Shown piece by piece: positions 35,517-44,562 of a stretch of 64,000 nt of DNA. The notes under the pieces were generated by a model that searched no databases, had not been told where the DNA came from, and was given only the letters and a program-made list of their open reading frames with translations. How positions within the stretch are numbered: the stretch's first letter is position 1; each line of letters starts with the position of its first letter. The position numbers and the translations under genes were made by a program. The stretch is taken from NCBI GenBank assembly GCA_050249415.1, contig JBFWQO010000010.1, positions 130,014 to 194,013 of the forward strand, given 5' to 3'. This DNA is from CADEFQ01 sp050249415. Its GTDB lineage: Bacteria; Pseudomonadota; Gammaproteobacteria; Steroidobacterales; Steroidobacteraceae.

Positions 35517-35520
35517 GCGT

Positions 35521-35745
35521 TCATGTAACGGCCGCCGGATCGGACACTTGAGCGTCCGGTGCCGGGCTCTGCCGGATCACCGCGCCGGTGGCGAGATCGC
35601 GCACGGTGACGACGATGCTGCCCGAGGCATCGCGCCGGAACTCGAGCCTGCGGCTCACCGTGCGCAGGAAGCCGTCGAGCGGCGCCACCACGCTGCGCAG
35701 GCGCGAGATGCCCGCCTCGCCTTCGTCTTCGCGGGACCCGGTCAC
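35521..35745 (-). CDS. flaG: FlaG-family protein
   Basis: A 74-residue protein with the FlaG core LEFRRDASGSIVVTVRDLAT followed by GAVIRQSP. The GTG at 35745 overlaps the fliD stop as GTGA. FlaG proteins influence filament length in pseudomonads. Here the gene follows fliD rather than preceding it. The same frame is open further upstream but is only the shadow of fliD there. Confidence 0.8.
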   Translation of the reverse strand: MTGSREDEGEAGISRLRSVVAPLDGFLRTVSRRLEFRRDASGSIVVTVRDLATGAVIRQSPAPDAQVSDPAAVT

Positions 35746-37130
35746 TTGTCGCGCTTCAGCATGCCCGTGAGCGCATCGAGCTGCGTATCGAGGTAGGCCG
35801 ATGTCGTGTCGAGCGACGACAACAGCATGTCGAGTGTCGTGAATTGCCGGATGTAGCGGGTGAGCTGCGCCTGCATGCGCGCATCGATGGCGTCCTGCCG
35901 GTCGGCGAGTCGGTCCTGCTGTGCAGCGAGGGCCTGCGTGCGCACCGCGATGCCGCCCCGCGAGGACAGCGCCTCGTCGAGCGTATTGTAGAGACGGTAG
36001 CCGACGCCACCCGTGCGGCCGAAAAGCTGCGCCACGCCCTCGAAGTCGCTGCCGATGGCCGCGTCGAGCTTCGCTTCGTCGACCACGAGGTTGCCGTCGG
36101 CACCCGTGGTGATGCCGAGCACCGCGAGCGAGGATTGCGCGCCGGGCAACCCGGGCACCGCGTCGGTCAGGCCGCGGCGGAGCTTCGCCTCGAGCCCGAG
36201 CAGCATCGAGTCGCCGAGCAACGGACCGCCCGTCTGCGTGGCCGCGTCGTAGCGACGCAGCCCCGCCACCGCGGTCTGCATGGCATTCCACGTCGACACG
36301 AACGTGTCGATGCGCTTGCGCACGGCATCGGTGTCGTTCGCGATCGTGAGCGTGTGCGTCGTGCCGGCGTCGCCGGACGCGAGCATCAGTGTCACGCCGT
36401 CGATCGCGCCGCTCAGCGTGTTCGTGGCGCTCGTCTGCTCGAAGCCCGCGACACGCACGATGGCGTCCTGTGCCGCGCCGATCTGCGTCCAGGCGCCCGG
36501 CTGCCCGCCCGAGTACACGAGTGTATCGAGCCCGCCGGCCGCGCCGCCCACCGCTACCGAGAGCGTGTTGGCCGCGCCGGTTTCGCGCGCCGACAGCACG
36601 AGGCGCGCACCATCCATCGCCTGCACGATCGTCGCACTGACGCCGGTATTGTCGCGGGCGCCATTCACGGCATCCCGCAGGTCCGCGAGCGTATCGCCCG
36701 CGGCAACCGTCACGGCGAACGATCGGCCGCCGACCGACAACGTGACGGTGCCGCTGCCGACCAGCGCGGTGCTGCCCCCCGCGTAGGGCCCGGAGGCGAG
36801 TTGCTGCGCGCTCGCGAGCTGACGCACCTCGATGCCGTAGCTGCCGGGCACCGCGTCGCTGCCCGCGGTCGCCGTGAAGACTTCGGGCTTGCTGCTCGTG
36901 GCGGCGCGGACCTGGAACTTCGCGAGCAGCGAGACATTCTCGACCGCCACCTGGAAGGTGGCGAGCGCGCTCTTCAATGTTCCGAGCGCGGACAGGGTGG
37001 TCGTGACGGCAGACGACTCGCGCTTCACCTGCGCATCGAGCGGCGCGCGCTCGGCCGCGACGAGCTGCGAGGCGAGCGACTTCACGTCGAGCGTGGATCC
37101 ACCCGAGATGCTGCTCGCCGATGTCGCCAT
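35742..37130 (-). CDS. fliD: Flagellar cap protein FliD
   Basis: The 462-residue filament-cap protein has the N-terminal part (LDVKSLASQLVAAERAPLDA), the middle domain (GSYGIEVRQLASAQQLASGP, VRVAGFEQTSATNTLSGAID) and the C-terminal helical region (RMQAQLTRYIRQFTTLDMLL). GGTGGAG precedes the ATG. The fliC terminator ends about 20 bases upstream, so fliD needs readthrough or its own promoter, which I cannot identify. Confidence 0.94.
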   Translation of the reverse strand: MATSASSISGGSTLDVKSLASQLVAAERAPLDAQVKRESSAVTTTLSALGTLKSALATFQVAVENVSLLAKFQVRAATSSKPEVFTATAGSDAVPGSYGIEVRQLASAQQLASGPYAGGSTALVGSGTVTLSVGGRSFAVTVAAGDTLADLRDAVNGARDNTGVSATIVQAMDGARLVLSARETGAANTLSVAVGGAAGGLDTLVYSGGQPGAWTQIGAAQDAIVRVAGFEQTSATNTLSGAIDGVTLMLASGDAGTTHTLTIANDTDAVRKRIDTFVSTWNAMQTAVAGLRRYDAATQTGGPLLGDSMLLGLEAKLRRGLTDAVPGLPGAQSSLAVLGITTGADGNLVVDEAKLDAAIGSDFEGVAQLFGRTGGVGYRLYNTLDEALSSRGGIAVRTQALAAQQDRLADRQDAIDARMQAQLTRYIRQFTTLDMLLSSLDTTSAYLDTQLDALTGMLKRDK

Positions 37131-37149
37131 GCGCTAGCGCTCCACCACG

Positions 37150-37194
37150 AAAAGGGAACCGGGGAACGGGCGCCTCGCGGCGCCCGCCCCCCGG
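37150..37194 (-). terminator. Rho-independent terminator after fliC
   Basis: On the minus strand CCGGGG pairs with CCCCGG, and inside it GGGCGCC pairs with GGCGCCC around a 4-base loop; 3-base mismatched segments lie between. The hairpin is followed by TTCCCTTTT. It lies between fliC and fliD and should make most flagellin transcripts monocistronic. Confidence 0.75.
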
Positions 37195-37241
37195 AACGTT
37201 GGCTCCATCCTGAAACCGGTCATGCCGGTCCCGGCCCGCGA

Positions 37242-38672
37242 TCAGCCCTGGAGCAGCGACAGCACGCTCTGCGGCGCGCTGTTCGCCTGCGCCACCATCG
37301 CCGTGCCGGCCTGCTGCAGGATCTGCGCACGGGTCAGCTGGGCCGTCTCCGCCGCGTAGTCCGTATCGAGGATACGGCCCCGCGAGGCGGTCAGGTTTTC
37401 CGAGACCGTCTGCAGGCTGTTGATCGTCGACTGGAAGCGGTTCTGGATGGCACCGAGCGTGCCCCGCAGATCCGAGACCGAGGTGAGCGCCGCGTCGATA
37501 CGCAGGATCGCATCGTTCGCCGCACCCGCGCTCAACACGTTCGCGCTCTGCAGCGAACCGCTGACTGCGGTCGTGCCCGTGCCCATGCCGAGCGCGGTCG
37601 TACCGGCACCCGAGGTGATCGTGATCGGCTCGGCCGACTTGATCGACAGGTAGCCTGTCGCGGCGTCGACCGACGCATACACGCCGGTCAGCTGCGAGTT
37701 GATCGCGGCGGCGAAATCGCCCGCCGAGTCATACGAACCCGCGAAGTCGACCGCGGCCGCCGTGCCGACCTGGACGCTGAACGCGCCGAGGCTGTAGGCC
37801 GCGCCCGCGACACCGGTGCCGGCGCCGAGGATGCCCGCGCCGCCGGAGATGACCGGCGCCGTGCTCGTCGAGCCGGTGGCCGTCTTCGTGATGACGAGCG
37901 CGTTCACGTTGTTGCTGACCGTATACACACCGGAACCCGCCGACGCATTGAGGCTCGTCTGCACCGCCGTCACGAGGCCCGCGATGTTGGCCACGTTCGC
38001 GGTCGAACTGACGGAGTAGCCGTCCACCGTGAAGGCGAGGTCGTTGCCGGCGCCCGTGTAATCGAAGTCGGTCACGGTGGCCGAGGTCCAGTTGCCGGCC
38101 GTGGCGCCGCTCGAGATCAGGTTCGTGACGTCCACGTTGCCCGCGGTCGTGGCGAGCTGGCCGATCGCCGAGGCCTTGGTGTTGGTCGACAGCGAGATGC
38201 CGATCGTCTCGCCGACATTCGCGCCGACCTGGAAGGTGGCATTGCCGAACGAGCCGTCGAGCACCTTGCGGTTGTTGAACGCGGTCTGCGCGGAGATGCG
38301 CTCGATTTCCGCGATGCGCTGCTGCACTTCCTGGTCGAGGGCCTTCAGGTCCGACGTCGAGTTGGTCGCGTTCGCGGCCTGCACCGCCAGTTCGCGGATG
38401 CGCTGCAGGTTGTTCGTGACTTCCTGCAGGGCGCCTTCCGTCGTCTGCGCGAGCGAGATGCCGTCGTTCGCGTTGCGCACGGCCTGGTTCAGGCCGTTGA
38501 TCTGCGCGGTCATGCGATCGGAGATCGCGAGTCCCGCCGCGTCGTCCTTGGCGCTGTTGATGCGCAGGCCCGAAGACAGGCGCTGCAGCGACGTGGCGAG
38601 CTGGTTGCCCGAGGTCGTGAGATTGCGCTGCGCGTTCAGCGACATCACGTTCGTGTTGATGACGAGTGCCAT
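37242..38672 (-). CDS. fliC: Flagellin
   Basis: The 476-residue filament subunit has the conserved N-terminal D0/D1 (ALVINTNVMSLNAQRNLTTS, LSSGLRINSAKDDAAGLAIS, NNLQRIRELAVQAANATNST) and C-terminal D1/D0 (LRIDAALTSVSDLRGTLGAI, AQLTRAQILQQAGTAMVAQA, NSAPQSVLSLLQG). The middle is Ala/Gly/Thr/Ser-rich and variable. It is the only flagellin gene in the window. A sigma-28 promoter lies about 100 bases upstream and a CRP-type site above that; a strong terminator follows. Confidence 0.97.
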   Translation of the reverse strand: MALVINTNVMSLNAQRNLTTSGNQLATSLQRLSSGLRINSAKDDAAGLAISDRMTAQINGLNQAVRNANDGISLAQTTEGALQEVTNNLQRIRELAVQAANATNSTSDLKALDQEVQQRIAEIERISAQTAFNNRKVLDGSFGNATFQVGANVGETIGISLSTNTKASAIGQLATTAGNVDVTNLISSGATAGNWTSATVTDFDYTGAGNDLAFTVDGYSVSSTANVANIAGLVTAVQTSLNASAGSGVYTVSNNVNALVITKTATGSTSTAPVISGGAGILGAGTGVAGAAYSLGAFSVQVGTAAAVDFAGSYDSAGDFAAAINSQLTGVYASVDAATGYLSIKSAEPITITSGAGTTALGMGTGTTAVSGSLQSANVLSAGAANDAILRIDAALTSVSDLRGTLGAIQNRFQSTINSLQTVSENLTASRGRILDTDYAAETAQLTRAQILQQAGTAMVAQANSAPQSVLSLLQG

Positions 38673-38771
38673 TACCGATTACTCCTGTAGTTGCCTCGCT
38701 ACGGGCACCGGCCCGGAGCCTGATTCCAGTACGGCGGGGCGTGTTTGGCGCCGGTGGCCGTGACATCCGCT

Positions 38772-38798
38772 GTATCGGTGAGTCGCGCCGAACCTTGA
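38772..38798 (-). promoter_or_regulatory. Sigma-28 promoter of fliC
   Basis: The minus strand reads TCAAGGTT, 11 bases, then ACCGATAC, close to the consensus TAAAGTTT/TCAAGTTT-N11-GCCGATAA. It lies 100 bases before the fliC ATG, leaving a leader of about 90 bases. Confidence 0.8.
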
Positions 38799-38824
38799 GT
38801 GCCCGAAGGGCGATTCGCGCGGAG

Positions 38825-38840
38825 TGTGAGCGCGATCACA
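38825..38840. promoter_or_regulatory. CRP/Vfr/Clp-type site upstream of fliC
   Basis: TGTGAGCGCGATCACA has the perfect TGTGA-N6-TCACA arms of the CRP family. It overlaps the flgL stop codon and is centred about 66 bases upstream of the expected fliC transcription start, a distance similar to class I CRP promoters. Confidence 0.6.
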
Positions 38841-40029
38841 GATAGTCGAACAGCGACAGGCGCGAGAAGCCCGCGAACGACTTCTGCGCGGCGGTGAGCG
38901 CCGTCTGTTCGAGCGTGAGGCGGCTCAGCGCCTCGACCATGTCGACATCGCGCAGGCCGGATACGGCCGCCTGCAACTCGAGCTCGAGGCTCTCGCGGGA
39001 GGTCGCCACATTGTCGAGCACATTCAGCCGCGCCCCGGTTTCGCCGCGCACGGTGAGCAGGTGGTCCATCGCCGTGTCGATCTGCGCGAGCGCGCCGCCG
39101 ATGCCGGTATTGAACCGCGCGCGCGCTGCGTCCGTGGCGGTGGACAGGCGCAGTGTCGCCGCCAGCTCGTCGAGGGCCGCGAAGAGGTCGCGCCGGCCGG
39201 CCTGCGCGATCGTGAAGCGGTCGTTCGCGGCCGGCGCGCCGGTGATCGCGAAGCGCACGCCGTTGAAATCGATGCTGTCGCCCGAGGCAAAGGCACCGGT
39301 CGCGACCGGCGTGTTCGATGCGTCGAGGATCTCGTAGTTCGATGCATCGATGAAGCGTACCGTGAAGCTGCCACCGGCCCACGCTGCGGGGTCCACGACC
39401 GAGAGCGGCGCTATCCAGCCGCTGCCGGCGTTGGCCGCGTCGGTGTCCACTGTGAAGGTGCCGTTGCCCTCGGCCATGTCCGCGAAGACTTCGTAACCGC
39501 TGTGGCCCGCTCTGACGAACTGCGTCGGACTCACCTGCACGTCGCGCACACCCTGGTCGCCGGCATAGAGGATGCCGGAGCCGCTCCTCACGAACGGCCG
39601 GGTGTCGACGCTGTGTCCCGCGAAGAGGTAGCGACCCGTGGCGTCGCGACGGTTCGCGATCGCCTGCAATTCGTCGATCCGCTCGTCGAGTTCGGTGGCG
39701 ATCGCCGCGCGCGATGCATCGTCGAGCGCGCCGCTGTTGGCCCGCAGCGTGAGGTCGCGCACTCGCTGCAGGACCTGGCCGGCATCGGCGAGCGCCTGCT
39801 CCTCGATGGCGAGGCGTGTCCCGACGGCATTCGCGTTGCGCTCGTACTGCGCGTGGGACGAGATCTGGCCCTCGAGCGCGAGGATCCGGCCGGCCGCCAC
39901 GGGGTCGTCCGCGGGCGTCAGCACGCGTCGTTGCGTCGATACCTGCAGCTGCGTCTTCGCGATCGAGCTCTGCTGGCGCAGCATCTGGTTCGTGAGCGCG
40001 AGGTGCGCGCCCAGGGTCGAGGTGCGCAT
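38836..40029 (-). CDS. flgL: Flagellar hook-filament junction protein FlgL
   Basis: A 397-residue flagellin-like protein with the N-terminal coiled coil (TNQMLRQQSSIAKTQLQVST, then PADDPVAAGRIL) and a C-terminal helix (LEQTALTAAQKSFAGFSRLS LFDYL). The middle contains GRYLFAGHSVDTRPFV. It follows flgK by 2 bases. The last codons coincide with a CRP-type site. Confidence 0.92.
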   Translation of the reverse strand: MRTSTLGAHLALTNQMLRQQSSIAKTQLQVSTQRRVLTPADDPVAAGRILALEGQISSHAQYERNANAVGTRLAIEEQALADAGQVLQRVRDLTLRANSGALDDASRAAIATELDERIDELQAIANRRDATGRYLFAGHSVDTRPFVRSGSGILYAGDQGVRDVQVSPTQFVRAGHSGYEVFADMAEGNGTFTVDTDAANAGSGWIAPLSVVDPAAWAGGSFTVRFIDASNYEILDASNTPVATGAFASGDSIDFNGVRFAITGAPAANDRFTIAQAGRRDLFAALDELAATLRLSTATDAARARFNTGIGGALAQIDTAMDHLLTVRGETGARLNVLDNVATSRESLELELQAAVSGLRDVDMVEALSRLTLEQTALTAAQKSFAGFSRLSLFDYL

Positions 40030-40031
40030 CG

Positions 40032-41918
40032 CTATCTCCTCGTGGCGTCGAGCAGGCTGTCGAACATCGCCTGCGCGACGGAGATCAGCTGCGCGGCGGC
40101 CTGGTAGGCCTGCTGCAGCATGATCAGGTTGGCCGCTTCCTCGTCGAGGTTCACGCCCGATACCGAATCCCGGGCCGCGATATCCTGGTCGTGCACGACC
40201 TGGAAGGCGTCGCGGTTCGACTGCGCCTGCGCAGTCTGCGTTCCGATGCCGGCGACGAGCTGCGTCGCCGCCTCGCCGATCGAGGCCGTGCCGCCGTTCA
40301 TGGACGGCGACTCGAGCGCGGCAATCATCGCGAGCAGGTTCGCATTGTCGCCCTTGCCGCTCGTGTTGTCCGAGATGGTGAAGCGGTCTCCGGCGGCGGG
40401 TGCGCCGTCGATCGTCGCACTCCAGCCGTTGACGGCGATCGGCGTACCGGACGTGTAGGTGAACGAACCGGCACCGTTCACCGAGTAGGTGGTCGCGGAG
40501 GTGAATTCGATCGTGACCGGCGTGCGCAGATCGGGGTCGGTCACATCGGTGACGACCGGCGCCGCGATGCGCCCGGTGCCGGTATTGCCGCTCGCCATCG
40601 CGCTGCGCACCGGGGACGCGGCGGCGATGTCCGCGGGGCCGCCCACCGCGAGGCCGAGGCCCACGATCAGGTCGCGCGTGGGTTCGATGCGAAAGCGGTC
40701 GCCGGGCGCCGGTGGATTCGTGACGACGAAGGACAGGCCGTCGGCCGTGAACGGGTCCGCGCCCGTACCCGACCCCGACATCGACACGGCCGCTCCGCTC
40801 GTCGCGTCGCGCAACTGCCAGGCACCGTTGAACTCGAGTACATAGTCGTGGCCGGTCAGCGCACCCGCGTCGGCGAGGGTGGCCGACACCACGGCGTTGC
40901 CGGTGTTGCCCGCGGCCGCCAGCACGGTCGGCGTACCGAGCGTGAAGAAGTCGCCGCCCAGCGCGCCGCCGAGCGTGAGGCCCTGCCGGTGCTGGCTGTT
41001 GACGACGGATACCACGCCGGCGGCAATCCGGCCGAGCGCGTCGCGCGCGGGCTCGAGGATCTGGCTGCGATACTCGAGCAGCCCGCCGAGGCTGCCCCCG
41101 CCGACCTGTGCCGAGACATCGATCGTCGCCCCGTTCGACTGCACGGCGATCGTGAGTTTCGTCGGGTCGAACGGATCGGGCGCCGTGGTGAGCCGTGTCG
41201 AAGTGCTGCCGATGACCAGCGGCTGCCCGGTGCCGAGATAAACGTTCGCGGCGCCGTTGTCCTCCGGCACCACCGACACGTCGACGAACGTCGCCAGCTG
41301 GTCGATGAGCCGGTCGCGCTGATCGAGCAGGTCGTTCGGTGGCTGCCCGGTGCGACCCAGGGCGTCGACGATCTGTGTATTGAGCGTGGCGATGCTGCCC
41401 GCGAGGGTCGAGACTTCCGCCGCGCCGGCCGCGATGCGCGTGTTCAGTTCACCGGCAAACGTGCGCAGGCGGCCGTCGTAACCGGCGAGCTGGTCGGCGA
41501 AGATCTTCGCCTTCGAGAGCAACGCCTGCCGCGATGTCGTCGAGGCCGGGTCATTCGCCACGTCGTGGAAGGCATTGACGAAATTGCCGAATGCGGCCGC
41601 GATGCCGGTCGACGCATCGCCGAGCACATTGTCGAGCCGCCCGGCTTCCGTCGCGATCGTGCCGTAGCGCGCAAGGCCCGACGCGCTCGAGCGCACCTGG
41701 GTCGCGAGGAACGAATCGTAGACCCGCGCGACGGTCGCGACATCCACGCCCGCGCCGATCCAGCCGCTGCCGTAGGCCTGCGCGGGCCTCGTTGCGAGTT
41801 CGACGCGCTGGCGGCTGTAGCCCGCCGTCGCGGCGTTCGCGATATTCTGGCTCGTCGTATCGAGCCCGCGCCGGAAAGCGAGCAGGCCCGACACGGCCGT
41901 GGACATGACATCTGCCAT
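40032..41918 (-). CDS. flgK: Flagellar hook-associated protein FlgK
   Basis: The 628-residue junction protein has an N-terminal rod/hook motif (SGLLAFRRGLDTTSQNIANA ATAGYSRQR) and the C-terminal D0 region (GVNLDEEAANLIMLQQAYQA AAQLISVAQAMFDSLL). Central Gly-rich repeats (GDRFRIEPTRDL, GDRFTISDN) mark the variable domains. Encoded 6 bases after flgJ. Confidence 0.95.
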   Translation of the reverse strand: MADVMSTAVSGLLAFRRGLDTTSQNIANAATAGYSRQRVELATRPAQAYGSGWIGAGVDVATVARVYDSFLATQVRSSASGLARYGTIATEAGRLDNVLGDASTGIAAAFGNFVNAFHDVANDPASTTSRQALLSKAKIFADQLAGYDGRLRTFAGELNTRIAAGAAEVSTLAGSIATLNTQIVDALGRTGQPPNDLLDQRDRLIDQLATFVDVSVVPEDNGAANVYLGTGQPLVIGSTSTRLTTAPDPFDPTKLTIAVQSNGATIDVSAQVGGGSLGGLLEYRSQILEPARDALGRIAAGVVSVVNSQHRQGLTLGGALGGDFFTLGTPTVLAAAGNTGNAVVSATLADAGALTGHDYVLEFNGAWQLRDATSGAAVSMSGSGTGADPFTADGLSFVVTNPPAPGDRFRIEPTRDLIVGLGLAVGGPADIAAASPVRSAMASGNTGTGRIAAPVVTDVTDPDLRTPVTIEFTSATTYSVNGAGSFTYTSGTPIAVNGWSATIDGAPAAGDRFTISDNTSGKGDNANLLAMIAALESPSMNGGTASIGEAATQLVAGIGTQTAQAQSNRDAFQVVHDQDIAARDSVSGVNLDEEAANLIMLQQAYQAAAQLISVAQAMFDSLLDATRR

Positions 41919-41924
41919 GGCGGA

Positions 41925-42779
41925 TCAGGTCTCCATGTGGCCGGTTATCGGCAGGTGCGTCGTGGACTTGAGCACGCTCGCCACCCGCTCGAGCTTGGCG
42001 GCATAGTCCGGGTCGGTGGCATAGCCTCCCGCCTGCAGCGCGCGCGCGAACGCAGCTGCATCCGCTCCCGTGCCCCTGGCCGCCGCGTAGCGCGGATTGT
42101 CGCGAAGCAGCGCGACATAGTCTCTGAAGCCCTCGGTCCGCGAATCGTAAGCGCGGAATGCCTCGCTGCGTGCCACGGCCGCGCCCCCTTCGAACTCGAT
42201 CGTGCGTGCGGTGACCTTGTCGCCGCGCCACGCGGTCGCCTTGATGCCGAAGAGGTTGTGACCCGGTTGCCCGTCCGGGCCCTGCGGCACATGCCGGCCC
42301 CAGCCCGTCTCGAGGGCCGCGTGCGCAATCAGCGTGCGCGGGTCGACACCCAGTTCGGCGCCGGCCGCCTCGGCGTGCGGCCACAGGTCCCGCACGAACT
42401 GCCGGCGCACCGCCTCCGTCGCCGCCGCAGGCGCCTCAGGCGCGGCCGTCACGTCTTTCGGCGCCTCCGTACCTGCGACGCCGGCACGCATCAGTTGCGC
42501 AACCAGCATGTCCGCGAGGCCGAGTCCCGGTCCCTTCGACAGCTCGATCGCGAGCTGGTCGTCGTAGAGATCGCGATAGAACCCCGCCTCCTGTCCCGTC
42601 AACGGGTCGCCGAAGGAGCTGTCGCGCATCGACTTCAGCAGCATGCGCGTGAAGAGGCTCTCGAACTGCCGCGCCGTCTCGCGCAGCGCTTCGGGGGTGC
42701 CGGCCCGGTCGGCGCGCTTCAGCGCCGCGAGCGACTGCGTATCGCCGAACGATGCACCCGCGGCCGCCCCGAGCGCCAT
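41925..42779 (-). CDS. flgJ: Flagellar rod cap and muramidase FlgJ
   Basis: The 284-residue periplasmic protein has the N-terminal rod-capping domain (RQFESLFTRMLLKSMRDSSF, YDDQLAIELSKGPGLGLADM) and a C-terminal glucosaminidase domain (LIAHAALETGWGRHV with the catalytic glutamate, NLFGIKA, YATDPDYAAKL). It is therefore the dual-domain form. The ATG overlaps the flgI stop. Confidence 0.93.
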   Translation of the reverse strand: MALGAAAGASFGDTQSLAALKRADRAGTPEALRETARQFESLFTRMLLKSMRDSSFGDPLTGQEAGFYRDLYDDQLAIELSKGPGLGLADMLVAQLMRAGVAGTEAPKDVTAAPEAPAAATEAVRRQFVRDLWPHAEAAGAELGVDPRTLIAHAALETGWGRHVPQGPDGQPGHNLFGIKATAWRGDKVTARTIEFEGGAAVARSEAFRAYDSRTEGFRDYVALLRDNPRYAAARGTGADAAAFARALQAGGYATDPDYAAKLERVASVLKSTTHLPITGHMET

Positions 42780-43879
42780 CAGATCACGATCAGCTCGGCG
42801 CGCAGCGCGCCGGCCGCCTTCAGGGCCTCGAGTATGGCGACGAGGTCGCCAGGCGCGGCGCCGACCTGGTTCACGGCGCGCACGATCTCGTCGAGGTTGA
42901 CGCCCGCGCCGAAGACGAACATGCGCGCCTCGGGCTGCGAGACGTCGATTTCGCTGCGCTGAACGCCGACGGTCTCGCCGCGGCCGAACGGATTCGGCTG
43001 GCTCACGTCGACGCGCTCGGTGATCGTGACCGAGAGCGAGCCGTGCGCGACCGCGGCGGGCCGGACCTGCACGCGGCTGCCGATCACGACGGTGCCGGTG
43101 CGCGAGTTGACGATTACACGGGCCGGCGCATCACCCGGCTGGATGTCGATCTCTTCGAGGGCCGCGAGGTACGGCGTGCGCTGCGCCGGATCCTGCGGCG
43201 CGACGACGCGTACCGTCACTGCATCCATCGCTTCCGCGGTACCCGCGCCCAGCAAACCGTTGATGCCTTCGGCGAGGCGGGAGGCGGTGGAGAAATCCGG
43301 CGTATGGAGGTTCAGCAGCACGAACGGTTCCGCGCCGTAGCTGTTGCCGACTTCGCGCTCGACGGTGGCGCCGTTCGGGATACGCCCGCCGCTCGGCACG
43401 TTCACCGCGATGCGCGAACCGTCCTTGCCCGACACGCCGAAGCCGCTGACGAGCATCGAGCCCTGCGCGATCGCGTACACCTGCCCGTCACTGCCGCGCA
43501 GCGGCGTCATGATCAGTGTGCCGCCCCGCAGGCTCTGTGCATTGCCGATCGAAGCGACCGTGACGTCGATCGTCTGCCCCGCCTTCGAGAACGGCGGCAG
43601 ATCGGCCGTGACCGTGACGGCGGCGACATTCTTCAGCTGCGGATTGACGTTGTCCGGAATCGTGACGCCGAACTTCGCGAGCATCGTGCGGATGCTCTGG
43701 ATCGTGAACGGCGCCTGGCTCGTCTGGTCGCCGGTGCCGTCGAGACCGACGACGAGGCCGTAGCCGATGAGCTGGTTCGTGCGCACGCCCGCGACCGAGG
43801 CGAGGTCCTTCACGCGTTCGGCGTGGGCCTCCGCGCCGATGACACAGGCGATGAGCAGCAACGGAATGATTCTGCGCAT
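42779..43879 (-). CDS. flgI: Flagellar P-ring protein FlgI
   Basis: A 366-residue periplasmic ring protein with a signal peptide (MRRIIPLLLIACVIGAEAHA) and the conserved RVKDLASVAGVRTNQLIGYG, GLVVGLDGTGDQT, ADLPPFSKAGQTIDVTVASI and GDAPARVIVNSRTGTVVIG. The ATG at 43879 is 2 bases after the flgH stop. The frame continues upstream as a shadow of flgH, but the signal peptide fixes the start. Confidence 0.95.
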   Translation of the reverse strand: MRRIIPLLLIACVIGAEAHAERVKDLASVAGVRTNQLIGYGLVVGLDGTGDQTSQAPFTIQSIRTMLAKFGVTIPDNVNPQLKNVAAVTVTADLPPFSKAGQTIDVTVASIGNAQSLRGGTLIMTPLRGSDGQVYAIAQGSMLVSGFGVSGKDGSRIAVNVPSGGRIPNGATVEREVGNSYGAEPFVLLNLHTPDFSTASRLAEGINGLLGAGTAEAMDAVTVRVVAPQDPAQRTPYLAALEEIDIQPGDAPARVIVNSRTGTVVIGSRVQVRPAAVAHGSLSVTITERVDVSQPNPFGRGETVGVQRSEIDVSQPEARMFVFGAGVNLDEIVRAVNQVGAAPGDLVAILEALKAAGALRAELIVI

Positions 43880-43881
43880 GA

Positions 43882-44562
43882 TCAGAAGGGCATCAGCGGC
43901 GAGTTGAAGAACCGGGCCAGCAGCCCGGGCTTGTTGGCCGACGCGAGCGCGCCGCGACCGCCGTAGCCGATGCGCGCGTTCGCGACCTTCCACGACGGAA
44001 TCGTGTTGTCGGGCTGGATGTCGATCGGCCGGATCACGCCCTCGACCCGCACGTACTCGCTGCCCTGGTTCAGGGTGAGCCACTTCTGGCCGCGGATCAC
44101 GAGATTGCCGTTGCCGAGCCGGCGCACGACCGTCGCACTGATCTCGCCGGAGAGGCGGTTGCTCTGCGCGCTCGAACCCGCGCCATCGAACTTCGTTTCG
44201 TTGTCGACGCCCATCTGCAGCACCTCCGTGCCGTTCACGGTGACCGGCCGTCCGGCGACCGTCGGGCCGGGCAATTCCGCGGACGTCGATTTCTTCGTGC
44301 TGGTGGTCGCGCTCTTGCTCGCCTGTGTCTGCTCCGCGAGACGGATCACGACGAGGTCGCCGACGTTGCGTGCCACCGCGTTCTCGAACAGCGCGACGTC
44401 GCGGCCGCTCTGGTAGATCGCCCCGTTCGACGCGGGCGCGACGGCATAGTCGTCTTGCGGCCACGCATCGAAGCCGCCATCGTCGGGTGCGCTCGCGCAC
44501 GCCGTGGCGAGCAAGGCGACGGCCGGGACGAGCCACGAGGGATATCGGTTCACGGCGGTCAC
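43882..44562 (-). CDS. flgH: Flagellar L-ring protein FlgH
   Basis: The 226-residue outer-membrane lipoprotein has a signal ending in a lipobox-like ATAC (LVPAVALLATACASAP). Ring motifs include GDLVVIRLAEQTQASKSATT, SGEISATVVRRLGNGNLVIR and GVIRPIDIQPDNTIPSWKVA. The GTG at 44562 overlaps the flgG stop as GTGA; a second GTG at 44553 is possible. Confidence 0.94.
   Translation of the reverse strand: MTAVNRYPSWLVPAVALLATACASAPDDGGFDAWPQDDYAVAPASNGAIYQSGRDVALFENAVARNVGDLVVIRLAEQTQASKSATTSTKKSTSAELPGPTVAGRPVTVNGTEVLQMGVDNETKFDGAGSSAQSNRLSGEISATVVRRLGNGNLVIRGQKWLTLNQGSEYVRVEGVIRPIDIQPDNTIPSWKVANARIGYGGRGALASANKPGLLARFFNSPLMPF

Noticed and set aside
35844..42962. Very long plus-strand frames (948 and 923 codons) across fliD-fliC and flgK-flgJ
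   Set aside because: They cross gene boundaries of clear flagellar genes, including the fliC terminator and promoter region, and show only Arg/Gly/Ala-rich shadow sequence.
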